Assembly: GCF_900094595.1 (NCBI RefSeq)
Contig: NZ_FMAD01000004.1
Span: 124,001-188,000, forward strand
Source: Cupriavidus alkaliphilus
Lineage (GTDB): Bacteria; Pseudomonadota; Gammaproteobacteria; Burkholderiales; Burkholderiaceae
Direction of reading: 5' to 3'
Length of the DNA: 64,000 nt
Made by a program: the position numbers and the translations under genes. Shown here piece after piece: positions 8,487 to 16,892 of the stretch (position 1 is its first letter; every line of letters begins with the position of its first letter). The notes under the pieces were generated by a model, which was not told the origin of the DNA, made no database searches, and saw nothing but the letters and a program-made list of their open reading frames with translations.

Positions 8487-8515
8487 CACATGAAAGACGT
8501 TTGATTTTTAGCGTA

Positions 8516-8532
8516 GTACGCGTTACGCGTAC
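8516..8532 (-). promoter_or_regulatory. Palindromic operator candidate of the AbiE module
   Basis: GTACGCGTTACGCGTAC is a perfect 8+1+8 inverted repeat 30 bases upstream of the antitoxin start, in an AT-richer promoter stretch (TTATCTAATAATCAT follows at 8533-8547). Probably bound by the AbiEi-like repressor. The rest of 8490-8762 shows no convincing gene. Confidence 0.55.
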
Positions 8533-8762
8533 ATTATCTAATAATCATACAGGACCTGCCGTTTGCGTACGAACTTCCGGGCCCAACGCGACACGCGTTC
8601 ATGGGCGACCGGTTCGACGCTGCTGGAACGTCGCCTTTTGCGGGTCAGCTTGGTGCTGCTGCCGGCCATCTCGAAATGCGTGTGGCAAGCCATGCGGCCG
8701 CGCGCTTCAGCGCGCGACCTGCAGCCGATCGGCCTTGCCGGCACCTTCAGCCAAGTGCTGGT

Positions 8763-10067
8763 TCAGGCCACCGTCCCCGCCGGCCGCGCCAGCGGCGCGG
8801 CGTCTTCCTTGCCGCCGCTGCCGCCCGCCTGCTCCAGGTCCATGCCAGTGGTTTCGGGCAGCAGCGCCGCGGCCACCACCACCATCGCATAGCCGATCCC
8901 CGCGACGATCGCGATCGCGGTCGGCAGCGAGGTGTGCCCCGAACTGAGCCATCCCACCGACAGCGGGAACAGCGAGCCGATCACGCGGCCCGCGTTGTAC
9001 GAGACGCCATACCCGGTCGCGCGGATATCGTTGGGATAGGACTCGGCAATGGTTGCGCCGATGCCGGCAAACACGCCCTGCATCAGCACACCCAGCGGGA
9101 AGCCGAGGAACAGCATGGAGGTATTGGACACCGGGATCACCATGTAGACCAGCGCGGCGATGAACGCGCCCGCGGCGAATACGATGTAGGTCAGCCGCCG
9201 GCCCCAGCGGTCGGTGGCATAGGCGCCCGCCACGTAGCCGGCCAGCGAGCCGATGATGGTGACGGTCAGGTAGGAACTGGTGCCGAACACCGACAGCCCG
9301 CGCTCGGTCTTGAGGAAGGTTGGCAGCCACGTGGCGATGGCGTAGTACGCCCCCAGCATGCCGCCGGACAGCAGGCTGCACAGCAGCGTCTTGGCCAGCA
9401 GAGGCCCGCGGAACAGCCGGCCCAGCCCCGCCAGCGCCGAACCCTGGTTGCCGGCGGCGCGGCTCTTCAGGAAGATCTCGGGCTCTTCGAGGTTGCGGCG
9501 CAGGTAGATCACGACCAGCGCCGGCAGGATGCCGAGGAAGAAGCAGACGCGCCATGCCGTCTCCGCCGGCAGCACGCTGAACGTGATCGCATACACGATC
9601 GCCGCCGCACCCCAGCCGAAGGAATAGCTGCTCGCGGTAAAGCCCGAGTATTTGCCGCGGTGCGCCGGGTTGCGAATCATCTCGGTCACCAGCACCATGC
9701 ACAGCGACGACTCACCGCCGAACCCCAACCCCTGGATCATGCGGAATACCATCAGCTGCTCCGGCGACTGCGCCAGCCCGCACAGGAAGCAGGCGCCCGC
9801 GAACACGATGATGGTCCAGCGCAGCACGCGCACGCGGCCGTAGCGATCGGCCAGGATGCCGGCGCCGATAGCCCCGACCAGCGACGACACCAGCGTCCAG
9901 GTGACGATCGCCCCGGCCGTCGATTTGCTCATGCCCCACTGCCCCAGCAGCGTGGAGATGAGGAAGGAATAGATCATGAAGTCGAACACGTCGACCGCAT
10001 GCCCCAGGAACGCGCCATAGAATCCCTTGCGCTCCATGCGCGACAAATCACGGAACCAATCGAACAT
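8763..10067 (-). CDS. Major facilitator superfamily transporter (aromatic/organic acid:H+ symporter-like)
   Basis: A 434-residue MFS protein with twelve expected membrane segments. The loop 2-3 motif appears as GAGILADRYGRVRVLRW and its repeat in loop 8-9 as GAYATDRWGRRL; the N-terminal stretch GFYGAFLGHAVDVFDFMIYSFLI and the GLGFGGESSLCMVLVTEM segment are typical of the sialate/aromatic acid symporter families. The start at 10067 has a strong ribosome site (AGGGGAGGGG). It follows the amidase gene by 44 bases in the same direction, so it is probably transcribed with it from the GntR-type promoter at 11.69 kb. It likely imports the substrate handled by the amidase or the oxygenase cluster; substrate unknown. 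Confidence 0.85.
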   Translation of the reverse strand: MFDWFRDLSRMERKGFYGAFLGHAVDVFDFMIYSFLISTLLGQWGMSKSTAGAIVTWTLVSSLVGAIGAGILADRYGRVRVLRWTIIVFAGACFLCGLAQSPEQLMVFRMIQGLGFGGESSLCMVLVTEMIRNPAHRGKYSGFTASSYSFGWGAAAIVYAITFSVLPAETAWRVCFFLGILPALVVIYLRRNLEEPEIFLKSRAAGNQGSALAGLGRLFRGPLLAKTLLCSLLSGGMLGAYYAIATWLPTFLKTERGLSVFGTSSYLTVTIIGSLAGYVAGAYATDRWGRRLTYIVFAAGAFIAALVYMVIPVSNTSMLFLGFPLGVLMQGVFAGIGATIAESYPNDIRATGYGVSYNAGRVIGSLFPLSVGWLSSGHTSLPTAIAIVAGIGYAMVVVAAALLPETTGMDLEQAGGSGGKEDAAPLARPAGTVA

Positions 10068-10111
10068 GATCCCCTCCCCTGTGGTGTGTGATGTGTTGTG
10101 GTTGGTTGTGG

Positions 10112-11602
10112 TCAGTTGTGGTCCGCCGCTGACTGCGGCGGCACTGGCGGCCGGTACGCATAGCCTGCTTCCTCCAGCAGGCAGGCAAAGCGCAAGGCGG
10201 TGAGATCCTGGTAGCGGCCGGCGACGATCTGCACCCCGACCGGCAGCCCGCCGGCACCGGGCCCGATCGGCGCCACGGCGGAGGGCAATCCGCAAAGCCC
10301 GGAGTGGCCGGCCCAGAACAACTGCGTGGTCATCCGCTGCGGGCGGCCGTTGACGGTGAGCGTGCGTTGCCACGGCTCGCCGGCCTCGTCGAGCGCAAAC
10401 GCCGTGGTGGCGGCGGCCGGGCACAGCAGCACGTCATAGCGGGTGAAGAAGCTGCGCCATGCGGCGGCAAAGCGTTCGCGCGCCACCTGCAGGCGCAGCC
10501 AGTCGCGGTGGCGCAGCGTCGCGCCGGTGTACTGCAGGGTCGCGTAGTCATGATCGCCGGCGGTGGCGGTGGCACTGCGGGCCAGCGCATCGGCGAAGGC
10601 CGCGTCGTCCATGTGCACCGAGGTGGTGGCGCGCAGCAGCGTCACGTAGGCATGCCACAACTCGCCGGGGTCGAAGTCTGGCCGTTCATGCCAGCCGACA
10701 TGGGCACCTTGCTCCGCCAGCCAGTGGCCCAGCTGCTCGATCTGCGCGGCGACCTCGCGGTCCGCTTCGGCCTGGGCATGGGTGGGCAGCACGGCGATGC
10801 GGAAATCGGCGAGCCGGCGGTGCGGGCATTCCGGCCACTGCAGGCGGTATGGCAGCGCGTCGTCACCGTCCGGGCCCGCGATCACGCGCAATACCGGTTC
10901 CAGGTCGCGCGCGCTGCGCGCCAGCGGGCCGGCGACATTGATGTCCTGCTCGCCGAAGCGCGCGTCACCGGTGCCGTGGCCGGCCAGCGGCACCAGCCCG
11001 TGGCTCGGCTTGAGCGAAAAAATGCCGCAGTAGTGCGCCGGATTGCGCAGCGAGGAACCGATGTCGGAACCCACGTCGAAGAACGACAGGCCGGCGCAGA
11101 CCGCCGCGGCGCTGCCGCCCGACGAGCCGCCCGGCGTGCGGGTCGGATCGTGCGGGTTGCGGGTGGTGCCGTAGATCGCGTTATAGCTCTGCCAGTCGCG
11201 CAGGCCGAGCGGGACGTTGGTCTTGCCGAGCAAGATCGCGCCGGCGTCGCGCAGCCGCTGCACTACCACCGCGTCGCGCCCGGGCACCTGATTGCGCAGG
11301 GCCGGATTGCCGCAGGTGGTGGGCCAGCCCGCGACGTCGAACGACTCCTTGACCGAGAACGGCACGCCGTCGAGCATGCCGCGCGCGTGCCCGGCACGGC
11401 GGCGCTGGTCGCTGTCGCGCGCGGCCGCGCGGGCCGCATCGAAATCCGATAGCACCAGCGCATTGATGGTGCCGTGCCATTGCCGCTGCGCCGCCTCGCA
11501 GGCATCCACCAGATGCTCCGACGACACCGTGCCAGCGGCAAGCCGCTGTGCCACCTCCCATAGCGGCGGAAAGCCGCCAGTCGTCCAGTCCGGCAAGTTC
11601 AC
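10112..11602 (-). CDS. Amidase signature family hydrolase
   Basis: A 496-residue amidase of the Ser-cisSer-Lys class, hydrolysing a carboxamide. The catalytic lysine is K85 in GVPFSVKESFDV, the cis-serine lies in TPGGSSGGSAAAV (about 160-161) and the nucleophile is S184 in GSDIGSSLRNPAHYCG. GTG at 11602 is chosen because AAGGAG lies 8 bases before it; the frame is open to 11650 but no better start is seen. First gene after a promoter carrying the GTATAC operator, followed by an MFS transporter. Context suggests it feeds an amine- or acid-containing product into the oxygenase pathway; its true substrate is not readable. Confidence 0.9.
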   Translation of the reverse strand: MNLPDWTTGGFPPLWEVAQRLAAGTVSSEHLVDACEAAQRQWHGTINALVLSDFDAARAAARDSDQRRRAGHARGMLDGVPFSVKESFDVAGWPTTCGNPALRNQVPGRDAVVVQRLRDAGAILLGKTNVPLGLRDWQSYNAIYGTTRNPHDPTRTPGGSSGGSAAAVCAGLSFFDVGSDIGSSLRNPAHYCGIFSLKPSHGLVPLAGHGTGDARFGEQDINVAGPLARSARDLEPVLRVIAGPDGDDALPYRLQWPECPHRRLADFRIAVLPTHAQAEADREVAAQIEQLGHWLAEQGAHVGWHERPDFDPGELWHAYVTLLRATTSVHMDDAAFADALARSATATAGDHDYATLQYTGATLRHRDWLRLQVARERFAAAWRSFFTRYDVLLCPAAATTAFALDEAGEPWQRTLTVNGRPQRMTTQLFWAGHSGLCGLPSAVAPIGPGAGGLPVGVQIVAGRYQDLTALRFACLLEEAGYAYRPPVPPQSAADHN

Positions 11603-11682
11603 ATCGGCTCCTTGTCGTGATCCGCGCTCGCGCGGCGCGGTGGGGGGCATGTCAGGGGCTCAGGCGTGCTTCGTCTTCGTTG

Positions 11683-11714
11683 GTATACTATATTCCGTAT
11701 CGCGCGCAGTGCAA
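11683..11714 (-). promoter_or_regulatory. Promoter with GntR-type operator (amidase-MFS operon)
   Basis: Read on the minus strand: -35 TTGCAC (11714-11709), 16-base spacer, -10 TATAGT (11692-11687) overlapping GTATAC (11683-11688). The 15 bases GGAATATAGTATACC are identical to the promoter at 18892-18906 on the other strand. Confidence 0.7.
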
Positions 11715-11822
11715 GGACAATGCGCGAGCGGACACCGCGCGGGCGGCGTGCGAAGGTTTTGGGATGACCGGAACAAATGGCCCGCAGGACGCGTGCCAGG
11801 GAGGAAGGCGGGAACAGCCAGG

Positions 11823-11848
11823 GCGCGCGGCGGGGCTCCGCCGCGCGT
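11823..11848 (-). terminator. GC-rich hairpin downstream of the small ORF
   Basis: Inverted repeat with 10 paired bases, CGCGCGGCGG / CCGCCGCGCG around GGCT. No T run, so a factor-independent terminator is only possible. Confidence 0.4.
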
Positions 11849-11861
11849 CATTCAGCAAGGG

Positions 11862-12050
11862 TCAGCAATGGCCGCGGCGAGGCGCACGGCCGCCCAGCGC
11901 AAGGAAAAAGCGGCCGATATCGCGCAGCCGCAGCGGCACCAGCGGGGTGGCATGGCGCACCGCATCGCGCGCGGCAAAGTGGCCGAGCAACTGCTGGCCG
12001 ACGGGTTGCGAAAGGTAGCGTTGTTCGGACGACTGCATGGCAAATCTCAT
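11862..12050 (-). CDS. Small hypothetical ORF, 62 residues
   Basis: Not recognised. The product begins MRFAMQSSEQRYLSQPVG and has codon use like its neighbours (mostly G/C third positions). AAGG lies 5 bases before the ATG. It is preceded at 12.07 kb by a GTATAC site with a TATACT -10-like box and is followed by a strong hairpin, so it has the outline of a small independent gene in the GntR regulon. It could equally be the remnant of a longer gene, since the sequence ends abruptly with a basic tail (GRAPRRGHC). No membrane segment or known motif. Confidence 0.35.
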   Translation of the reverse strand: MRFAMQSSEQRYLSQPVGQQLLGHFAARDAVRHATPLVPLRLRDIGRFFLALGGRAPRRGHC

Positions 12051-12065
12051 GACCTTGAATGACTA

Positions 12066-12077
12066 CAGTATACACTT
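12066..12077 (-). promoter_or_regulatory. GTATAC operator/-10 element upstream of the small ORF
   Basis: GTATAC at 12068-12073. On the minus strand it reads AAGTGTATACTGTAG, giving TATACT as a -10-like hexamer 17 bases before the ATG of the 62-residue ORF. The -35 region is weak. Confidence 0.5.
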
Positions 12078-12204
12078 AATTGGTGCAGTGCGTCATATCG
12101 GGGCACGTCATGCCCTGCTCAAGGGCATCCATGCATGCAGGTCCGGGATACGGCCGGGCTGCCGGGGCAACGACGGAGCGGCCGAGAGAAGGCAGCCGGC
12201 GCGC

Positions 12205-12915
12205 TCAGGCCGCCTGCGCCGCGCTGCCCTGCCCTTCCACCGGCAGGTCAGCAGCCTTGGCGGCACTGTAGACGTGGCGCGCGGCCAGCAGTGCCGCGAG
12301 GTCGGCGTCGCCGGCGATCACCGCCTGCAGGATCTGCGCGTGCTCGTCCCAGTTCTGGCGCGCGCGCACCACGTTGGCCGGGCCGAACAGCACTGCGGTG
12401 CGCTCGCGCAGCGAACGCATCATTTCCTGCAGCACGCTGTTGGCCGCGATGGTGCCGAGCACCTCGTGGAAGCGCGTATTGAGCGCCAGCAGCTCATCCG
12501 CGCGGCCCTGGGCCGCGGCCTCCATGCCCTGCCGCAACACGGTTTCCAGCTCCGCCACCAGCGCCGGGTCGCGCCGCTGCGCGGCGAGCTTGGCGTTAAG
12601 CCCCTCCAGCGTGGCGCGTACTTCGACCATCTCGCGCGCAATCACCGGCGACAGGCTGGCCACGGTCGCGCCGCGGCGCGGCTCGATCACCACCAGCCCT
12701 TCGCTGGCGAGCGCGCGCAGCGCCTCGCGCACCGGGATGCGCGATACGCCCAGCTCCGCCGAAAGCTTGTTCTCCACCAGCCGTTCGCCCGGGGCGTATT
12801 TGCCGTTCAGGATGCCTTCGCGCAGCTTGTCGGTGACAAGGGCGAACAACGGCGAGTGGCTGGCACCGAGGCTCAGCGGCTCGGCGTGCGCGGCAGGAGG
12901 CGGAGTGAGGGACAT
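12205..12915 (-). CDS. GntR-family transcriptional regulator, FadR/FCD subfamily
   Basis: A 236-residue regulator with an N-terminal winged helix (about 22-85: LREGILNGKYAPGERL, then ELGVSRIPVREALRALASEGLV) and a C-terminal all-helical FCD ligand domain (about 90-220). Candidate metal/ligand residues of the FCD pocket are present: N146, H150 in NTRFHEVLG, H192 in WDEHAQIL and H214 in ARHVYSA. A GTATAC site lies just upstream of its own start and five more lie upstream of neighbouring transcription units, so it is the obvious local regulator, probably a repressor released by a pathway acid. FCD regulators typically bind TGTATACA-like palindromes, which fits. Confidence 0.9.
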   Translation of the reverse strand: MSLTPPPAAHAEPLSLGASHSPLFALVTDKLREGILNGKYAPGERLVENKLSAELGVSRIPVREALRALASEGLVVIEPRRGATVASLSPVIAREMVEVRATLEGLNAKLAAQRRDPALVAELETVLRQGMEAAAQGRADELLALNTRFHEVLGTIAANSVLQEMMRSLRERTAVLFGPANVVRARQNWDEHAQILQAVIAGDADLAALLAARHVYSAAKAADLPVEGQGSAAQAA

Positions 12916-12951
12916 GGGTCGGCAGAGGCGTAAGCGGAGAGGCTGGCGTCA

Positions 12952-12961
12952 TTGTATACCA
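12952..12961 (-). promoter_or_regulatory. GTATAC operator upstream of the GntR gene
   Basis: TTGTATACCA with GTATAC at 12954-12959, 39 bases before the regulator start; likely autoregulation. Confidence 0.55.
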
Positions 12962-12985
12962 GCCGTTTATGCCTACCGCCATGTC

Positions 12986-13987
12986 TTAACAAGGGTGCTG
13001 GAACGTAAAGCTGTCGGCGTACAGGTGGCCGGGACTGGCCCCATGCGCGAGAAAGGCGGCACGCGCGTCACGGATCATGTCGGGCGAGCCGCACAGGTAG
13101 ATCGCGTATTCGCTCAGGTCGCCCAGGTCGGCCAGCGCCGCGTCGTGCACATAGCCGCGCCGGCCCTGCCAGTCCGCGCCGGCGCGCGACAGCACCGGCG
13201 CGTAACGGAACTCGTAGAGCCGCTCGCCCCAGGCCGCGATCTCGCGGTCCAGGTACAGGTCCTGCGCCTGCCGCATGCCCCAGTACAACGACACCGGCGG
13301 ACAGTCGGGATCGTCCATCAGCGATTCCAGGATAGCCTTGATCGGTGCCAGCCCGGTGCCGGTGGCCACCATCAGCAGCGGCCGGTAGTCGCTCGCGCGG
13401 TAGAAGAAGGCGCCCAGCGGCAACTCCACCTCGATCGCATCGCCGGCGCGCATGCGCGGCAGGATGCCATCGGTAAAGGCGCCGCCGGGAATGCGCCGCA
13501 CGTGCAGGTCGATGCGCCCGTCGCGCGGCAGCGAAGCCATCGAGAAGCTGCGCGCGAGTCCTTCGCCGCTCAACAGCTTCAGATACTGGCCAGGTCGGTA
13601 GTCCAGCGCACCCGCGCCAGGCACCTCGAGCGCGACGTGCATGACGTCGGCCGACAGCTGGCGCACCGCCCGCACCACCGCGCGATGGCGTGCCGGTTCG
13701 GCGCAGGCTTCGTCGTCGCGCGCCGTGCTGATGACCAGGTCGGCCTGCGGCTGCGCCTGGCATGCCAGCGCGAAGCCGGCAGCGGCCTCGTCGGGGGCCA
13801 GGCCGAACGGTTCCTCGTCGTAGCGCACCTGTCCGTCGAGCAGGCGGATGCGGCAGGTGCCGCAGCCGCCCAGCTGGCAGTCGTGGCGCAAGGCAACGCC
13901 GGCGCGCTGCGCGGCCTGCAGCAGCGTCTCGCCGCGCTCGACAAAGAAGACCTGCTCCGTTTCGGCGACCTGGATGCGGTACGACAT
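12986..13987 (-). CDS. Oxygenase reductase: [2Fe-2S] ferredoxin fused to FAD/NAD(P) reductase
   Basis: A 333-residue electron-transfer protein. The N-terminal plant-type ferredoxin domain has cluster cysteines C37, C42, C45 (DCQLGGCGTC) and C76 (LACQ). An FAD-binding barrel follows (RSFSMAS motif, preceded by YRPGQYLKL), then an NAD(P)-binding domain (VATGTGLAPIKAI and the terminal CGSPDMIRDA). This matches reductases that feed NADH electrons to ring-hydroxylating or diiron oxygenases. Last gene of the HDO-ALDH-GlcG-reductase operon, 22 bases after the GlcG-like gene. The most likely partners are the HDO candidate at 15989-16720 and the two ferredoxins at 20.6-21.6 kb; no conventional oxygenase alpha subunit is encoded nearby. 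Confidence 0.88.
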   Translation of the reverse strand: MSYRIQVAETEQVFFVERGETLLQAAQRAGVALRHDCQLGGCGTCRIRLLDGQVRYDEEPFGLAPDEAAAGFALACQAQPQADLVISTARDDEACAEPARHRAVVRAVRQLSADVMHVALEVPGAGALDYRPGQYLKLLSGEGLARSFSMASLPRDGRIDLHVRRIPGGAFTDGILPRMRAGDAIEVELPLGAFFYRASDYRPLLMVATGTGLAPIKAILESLMDDPDCPPVSLYWGMRQAQDLYLDREIAAWGERLYEFRYAPVLSRAGADWQGRRGYVHDAALADLGDLSEYAIYLCGSPDMIRDARAAFLAHGASPGHLYADSFTFQHPC

Positions 13988-14009
13988 GGAACCTCCCCGG
14001 CAAGCGTGC

Positions 14010-14489
14010 TTATTTCTTGATGTCGGCCTGCACCAGCACGCGCAGGTCCTGCGCTGCCAGCAGTTCGGCCAGCGCCTGCAGCGCGGCCAGGCCGGCCTGC
14101 GTGTCCTGCTCGCCGTTGCCGCCGGACAGGCCGATGCCGCCGATCACTTCGTCGTTAACCACGATCGGGAAGCCGCCGACAAAGGCGGCGAACTTGCCCT
14201 CGAAGCTCCACTGGATACCGAAGGCCTCGTTGCCGGGCAGCGCCGGCCCGTTCGGCGGCGTGGTGAACAGGTGCGTCGAGCGCTTGTGGCCGGCGGCGGT
14301 GAACGCCTTGTTCCACGCGATCTGCGGACCGGTGATGCGGGCGCCGTCCATGCGCTCGAGCGCGAGCGGATAGCCGCCCTCGTCGACCACGCAGATCGAC
14401 TCCAGCACGCCGATCTCTTCCGAGCGCCGGATCGCGGCGGCAACCATATGGCGCGCTTCGCGCAGTTCCAGCTTGATGGCTTTCTTCAT
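14010..14489 (-). CDS. GlcG/HbpS family protein
   Basis: A 159-residue single-domain protein of the GlcG/HbpS (former DUF336) family. Typical features are the N-terminal helix with AVAAAIRRSEEIG-like sequence, the strand CVVDEGGYPLALERMDGA and the glycine-rich C-terminal part FPIVVNDEVIGGIGLSGGNGEQD. Members bind heme or small ligands, or are accessory proteins in catabolic operons; a biochemical role is often unknown. No signal peptide. Lies between the aldehyde dehydrogenase and reductase genes in one operon (28- and 22-base gaps), so it probably acts in the same pathway. Confidence 0.85.
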   Translation of the reverse strand: MKKAIKLELREARHMVAAAIRRSEEIGVLESICVVDEGGYPLALERMDGARITGPQIAWNKAFTAAGHKRSTHLFTTPPNGPALPGNEAFGIQWSFEGKFAAFVGGFPIVVNDEVIGGIGLSGGNGEQDTQAGLAALQALAELLAAQDLRVLVQADIKK

Positions 14490-14517
14490 GACGATGACTC
14501 CTTGCTGCGGGACGGGC

Positions 14518-15963
14518 TCATGCGCCCCGGTAGACGGTCTTGACCTGCGTATAGAACTCCAGCCCGGTGCGGCCCGATTCGCGGAAGGTCGACGTGCTCG
14601 ACCGCTTCAGCCCGCCGAACGGCGCGTTGACCAGGTTGCCGGTAGTGGTGCGGTTGATCTTGACCGTGCCCGCCTCGATGTCGTTGGCGAAGTGGTGGAT
14701 GTAGCGCGGGTTGCTGGTGACGATGGCGGCAGCCAGGCCGTATTCGGTATCGTTGGCCTTGGCGATGGCGTCGGCATAGTCAGTGAACCCGAGGATGGCG
14801 ATCACCGGGCCGAAGATCTCCTCGCGCGCGATCCGCATCCGCGGGGTCACGTCGGCAAACACGGTCGGCGCGACGTAGTAGCCCTTGTCGTAGTCGCCGC
14901 CGCTCAGCCGCGCGCCGCCGCACAACAACGTCGCCTCGGCCTTGCCGATGTCTATGTAGCGCAGCACCGTTTCCAGCTGCTTGTGCGAGGCCAGCGGCCC
15001 GAGATCCATCCCCGGCGTCATGCCGCTGCCGAGCTTGAGCGTGGCGACTTTCGCCAGCAGGCGTTCGGTGTACGCCGCCTTCACGGCTTCGGCCACCAGC
15101 ACGCGGCTGGTGCCGGTGCACGCCTGCCCCGACAGCGAGAAGCCGCCCTTGATGGTCAGGTCGACCGCGCGGTCGAGGTCGGCATCCTCCATCACGATCA
15201 GCGGGTTCTTGCCGCCCAGTTCCATCTGTGTGCGCGTGGTCAGCGGCACCGCCCGGTGGATCTGCTCGCCCGCGCGCGACGAGCCGGTGAACGAGATCGC
15301 GCGCACCGCAGGCGCCTCGGTGATGGCGGCGCCGATCTCGCCGGCGCTGCCGGTGATGAAGTTGAGCACGCCCTTGGGCAGCCCGGCCTGGACCAGCGCC
15401 TCGGCCAGGCGATAGCCCGACAGCGGCGCCTCGGACGACGGCTTGAACACCACCGTGTTGCCGGTAATCAGCGCCGGCGCGATCTTGCGCGCGGGAATCG
15501 ACACCGGGAAGTTCCACGGCGCGATCACCGTCACCACCCCGAGCGGCTCGCGCTGGCTGTAGACCAGTTGGTCGGGATCGTCGTTGGGATACACCTCGCC
15601 GGTGAAGGTCTGCCCTTCCACGGCATAGAAGCGCAGCGTCTGGGCCGAGCGCAGCACCTCGTCGCGCGCCAGCGCCAGCGCCTTGCCTTCCTCGCGCGTC
15701 AGTTCGGCCGCGATGCTGTCGGCATTGGCTTCGAGGTGGTCCGCGGCGCGGTTGAGCATGGCCGCGCGCTTGCCGACCGGCGTCTTCTTCCAGCCGGCAA
15801 AGGCCGCTGCCGCGGCCGCCACGGCCGCCTGCGCGTCCACCGCGGACGACGCCTGGAAGCGGCCCACGATGTCGGCGGTGTCGGCCGGGTTGACGTTGTC
15901 GAAGGTCCGGCCCGACTGGCAGGCCGTCCATTCGCCGTCGATATGGTTGAGGAACACAGTCAT
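14518..15963 (-). CDS. NAD(P)-dependent aldehyde dehydrogenase
   Basis: A 481-residue ALDH oxidising an aldehyde to a carboxylic acid. Key residues are visible: N151 in APWNFPVS, K174 in VVFKPSSEAP, catalytic E248 in MELGGKNPL and nucleophile C282 in GQACTGTS. Overall it resembles semialdehyde dehydrogenases of the alpha-ketoglutaric semialdehyde or vanillin type, but the substrate cannot be fixed. It follows the HDO candidate by 25 bases and precedes a GlcG-like gene, so it probably oxidises an aldehyde released by the oxygenase step. Confidence 0.92.
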   Translation of the reverse strand: MTVFLNHIDGEWTACQSGRTFDNVNPADTADIVGRFQASSAVDAQAAVAAAAAAFAGWKKTPVGKRAAMLNRAADHLEANADSIAAELTREEGKALALARDEVLRSAQTLRFYAVEGQTFTGEVYPNDDPDQLVYSQREPLGVVTVIAPWNFPVSIPARKIAPALITGNTVVFKPSSEAPLSGYRLAEALVQAGLPKGVLNFITGSAGEIGAAITEAPAVRAISFTGSSRAGEQIHRAVPLTTRTQMELGGKNPLIVMEDADLDRAVDLTIKGGFSLSGQACTGTSRVLVAEAVKAAYTERLLAKVATLKLGSGMTPGMDLGPLASHKQLETVLRYIDIGKAEATLLCGGARLSGGDYDKGYYVAPTVFADVTPRMRIAREEIFGPVIAILGFTDYADAIAKANDTEYGLAAAIVTSNPRYIHHFANDIEAGTVKINRTTTGNLVNAPFGGLKRSSTSTFRESGRTGLEFYTQVKTVYRGA

Positions 15964-15988
15964 CGTCGATCCCGTTGCGTGGCGCCGC

Positions 15989-16720
15989 TCAGGCCGCCAT
16001 GTCCAGTTCGGGCAGCGGCAGCTCCTGCTCGACGTAGTCGTGATAGAGCGCGGTCGTGTACAGCAGGCGCATCTGCGCGCCGATCTCGCAGATCTTCAGG
16101 CAGCGCTGCTGCAGTTCCGGCGTATTGGCGTGCTCCAGCACGATCTGGTAGCCGCGCTCGCCGTGGATCTCATCCGAGACGATATGCAGGTCGAAGAACT
16201 CGACCTCTTCGTCGGTGAACTGGTACTTGTCGCGCAGCGTCGGCGTCTGCTTGCGGTAGATCGACGGCACCTGCGATTCCAGCCCCACCACCAGGCCGGC
16301 CACGGCCACGATCGGGTCCTCGCGCATCGCCACCGCGTAGCACCAGCTCTGCAGGCCGCGCGTGGTAGGCGACATATTGTCCGGGTCGATCACGCGTTCG
16401 CGCGTGGTGCCGCAGGCTTCGGCAAAGCGGATCAGCAGGTCGGTGTGGCGGTCGCCGCCGATCTCTTCCTCGTACATATTGGCCAGCAGGAAGTCCTTGG
16501 CTTCGGTATAGCGGTCCGGCGTGCGCGCATAGATGTAGCCAAGGTAATCCGCGAACGGCCCGACGTAGTGGTAGTGGTTCTCGGCCCAGCGCGCGAGATG
16601 GGCGCGGGTCAGCTTGCCGCTGGCCCAGGCCACGCTGAACGGCGCCTGGTTGGCGCTCTTGCCTTTGATCGCTTGTTCGAGGGCGGCACGGAATGCTTCG
16701 CGGTTCATCAGTTCGGCCAT
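15989..16720 (-). CDS. Heme-oxygenase-like diiron oxygenase (HDO) candidate, TenA/PqqC superfamily
   Basis: A 243-residue all-helical protein of the iron-containing redox enzyme/TenA-like superfamily. A full set of diiron ligands can be placed: E85 and H92 (EEEIGGDRH), E148 (GLVVGLESQ) and H179, D183, H186 (LHIVSDEIHG). The E-x6-H ... E ... H-x3-D-x2-H pattern and the gaps between motifs are close to those of Chlamydia CADD and other HDO enzymes, which use O2 for N-oxygenation, decarboxylation or C-C cleavage. Nothing suggests thiamin or PQQ biosynthesis in the neighbourhood. First gene of an operon with an aldehyde dehydrogenase, a GlcG-like protein and a ferredoxin reductase, behind a GntR-type promoter. 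I infer it is the terminal oxygenase of the cluster; substrate unknown. Confidence 0.75.
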   Translation of the reverse strand: MAELMNREAFRAALEQAIKGKSANQAPFSVAWASGKLTRAHLARWAENHYHYVGPFADYLGYIYARTPDRYTEAKDFLLANMYEEEIGGDRHTDLLIRFAEACGTTRERVIDPDNMSPTTRGLQSWCYAVAMREDPIVAVAGLVVGLESQVPSIYRKQTPTLRDKYQFTDEEVEFFDLHIVSDEIHGERGYQIVLEHANTPELQQRCLKICEIGAQMRLLYTTALYHDYVEQELPLPELDMAA

Positions 16721-16803
16721 GACGGGCTCCTGGTTGTCGGTGTGGGGCGATGCGAGTGGGTGGGATGCCGGAAAAGCCTGCTTCGATGCCGTCCCGGCAT
16801 GGT

Positions 16804-16836
16804 TGTATACTATATACAGTTGATCAACGCCGACAA
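16804..16836 (-). promoter_or_regulatory. Promoter with GntR-type operator (HDO operon)
   Basis: Minus strand: -35 TTGTCG (16836-16831), 16-base spacer, -10 TATAGT (16814-16809). The -10 lies inside a perfect inverted repeat TGTATA-CTA-TATACA (16804-16818), the most symmetrical form of the GTATAC site here. Confidence 0.7.
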
Positions 16837-16892
16837 GGGCTCTGTTGACTCGTCACGTCAGTGTTTACCCGAGAGCGTCGGCGCCGCGAGCG

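Noticed and set aside
8538-8744. 68-codon minus-strand ORF in the gap between the AbiE module and the MFS gene
   Set aside because: Arginine/serine-rich translation, no ribosome site and no recognisable motif; treated as intergenic.
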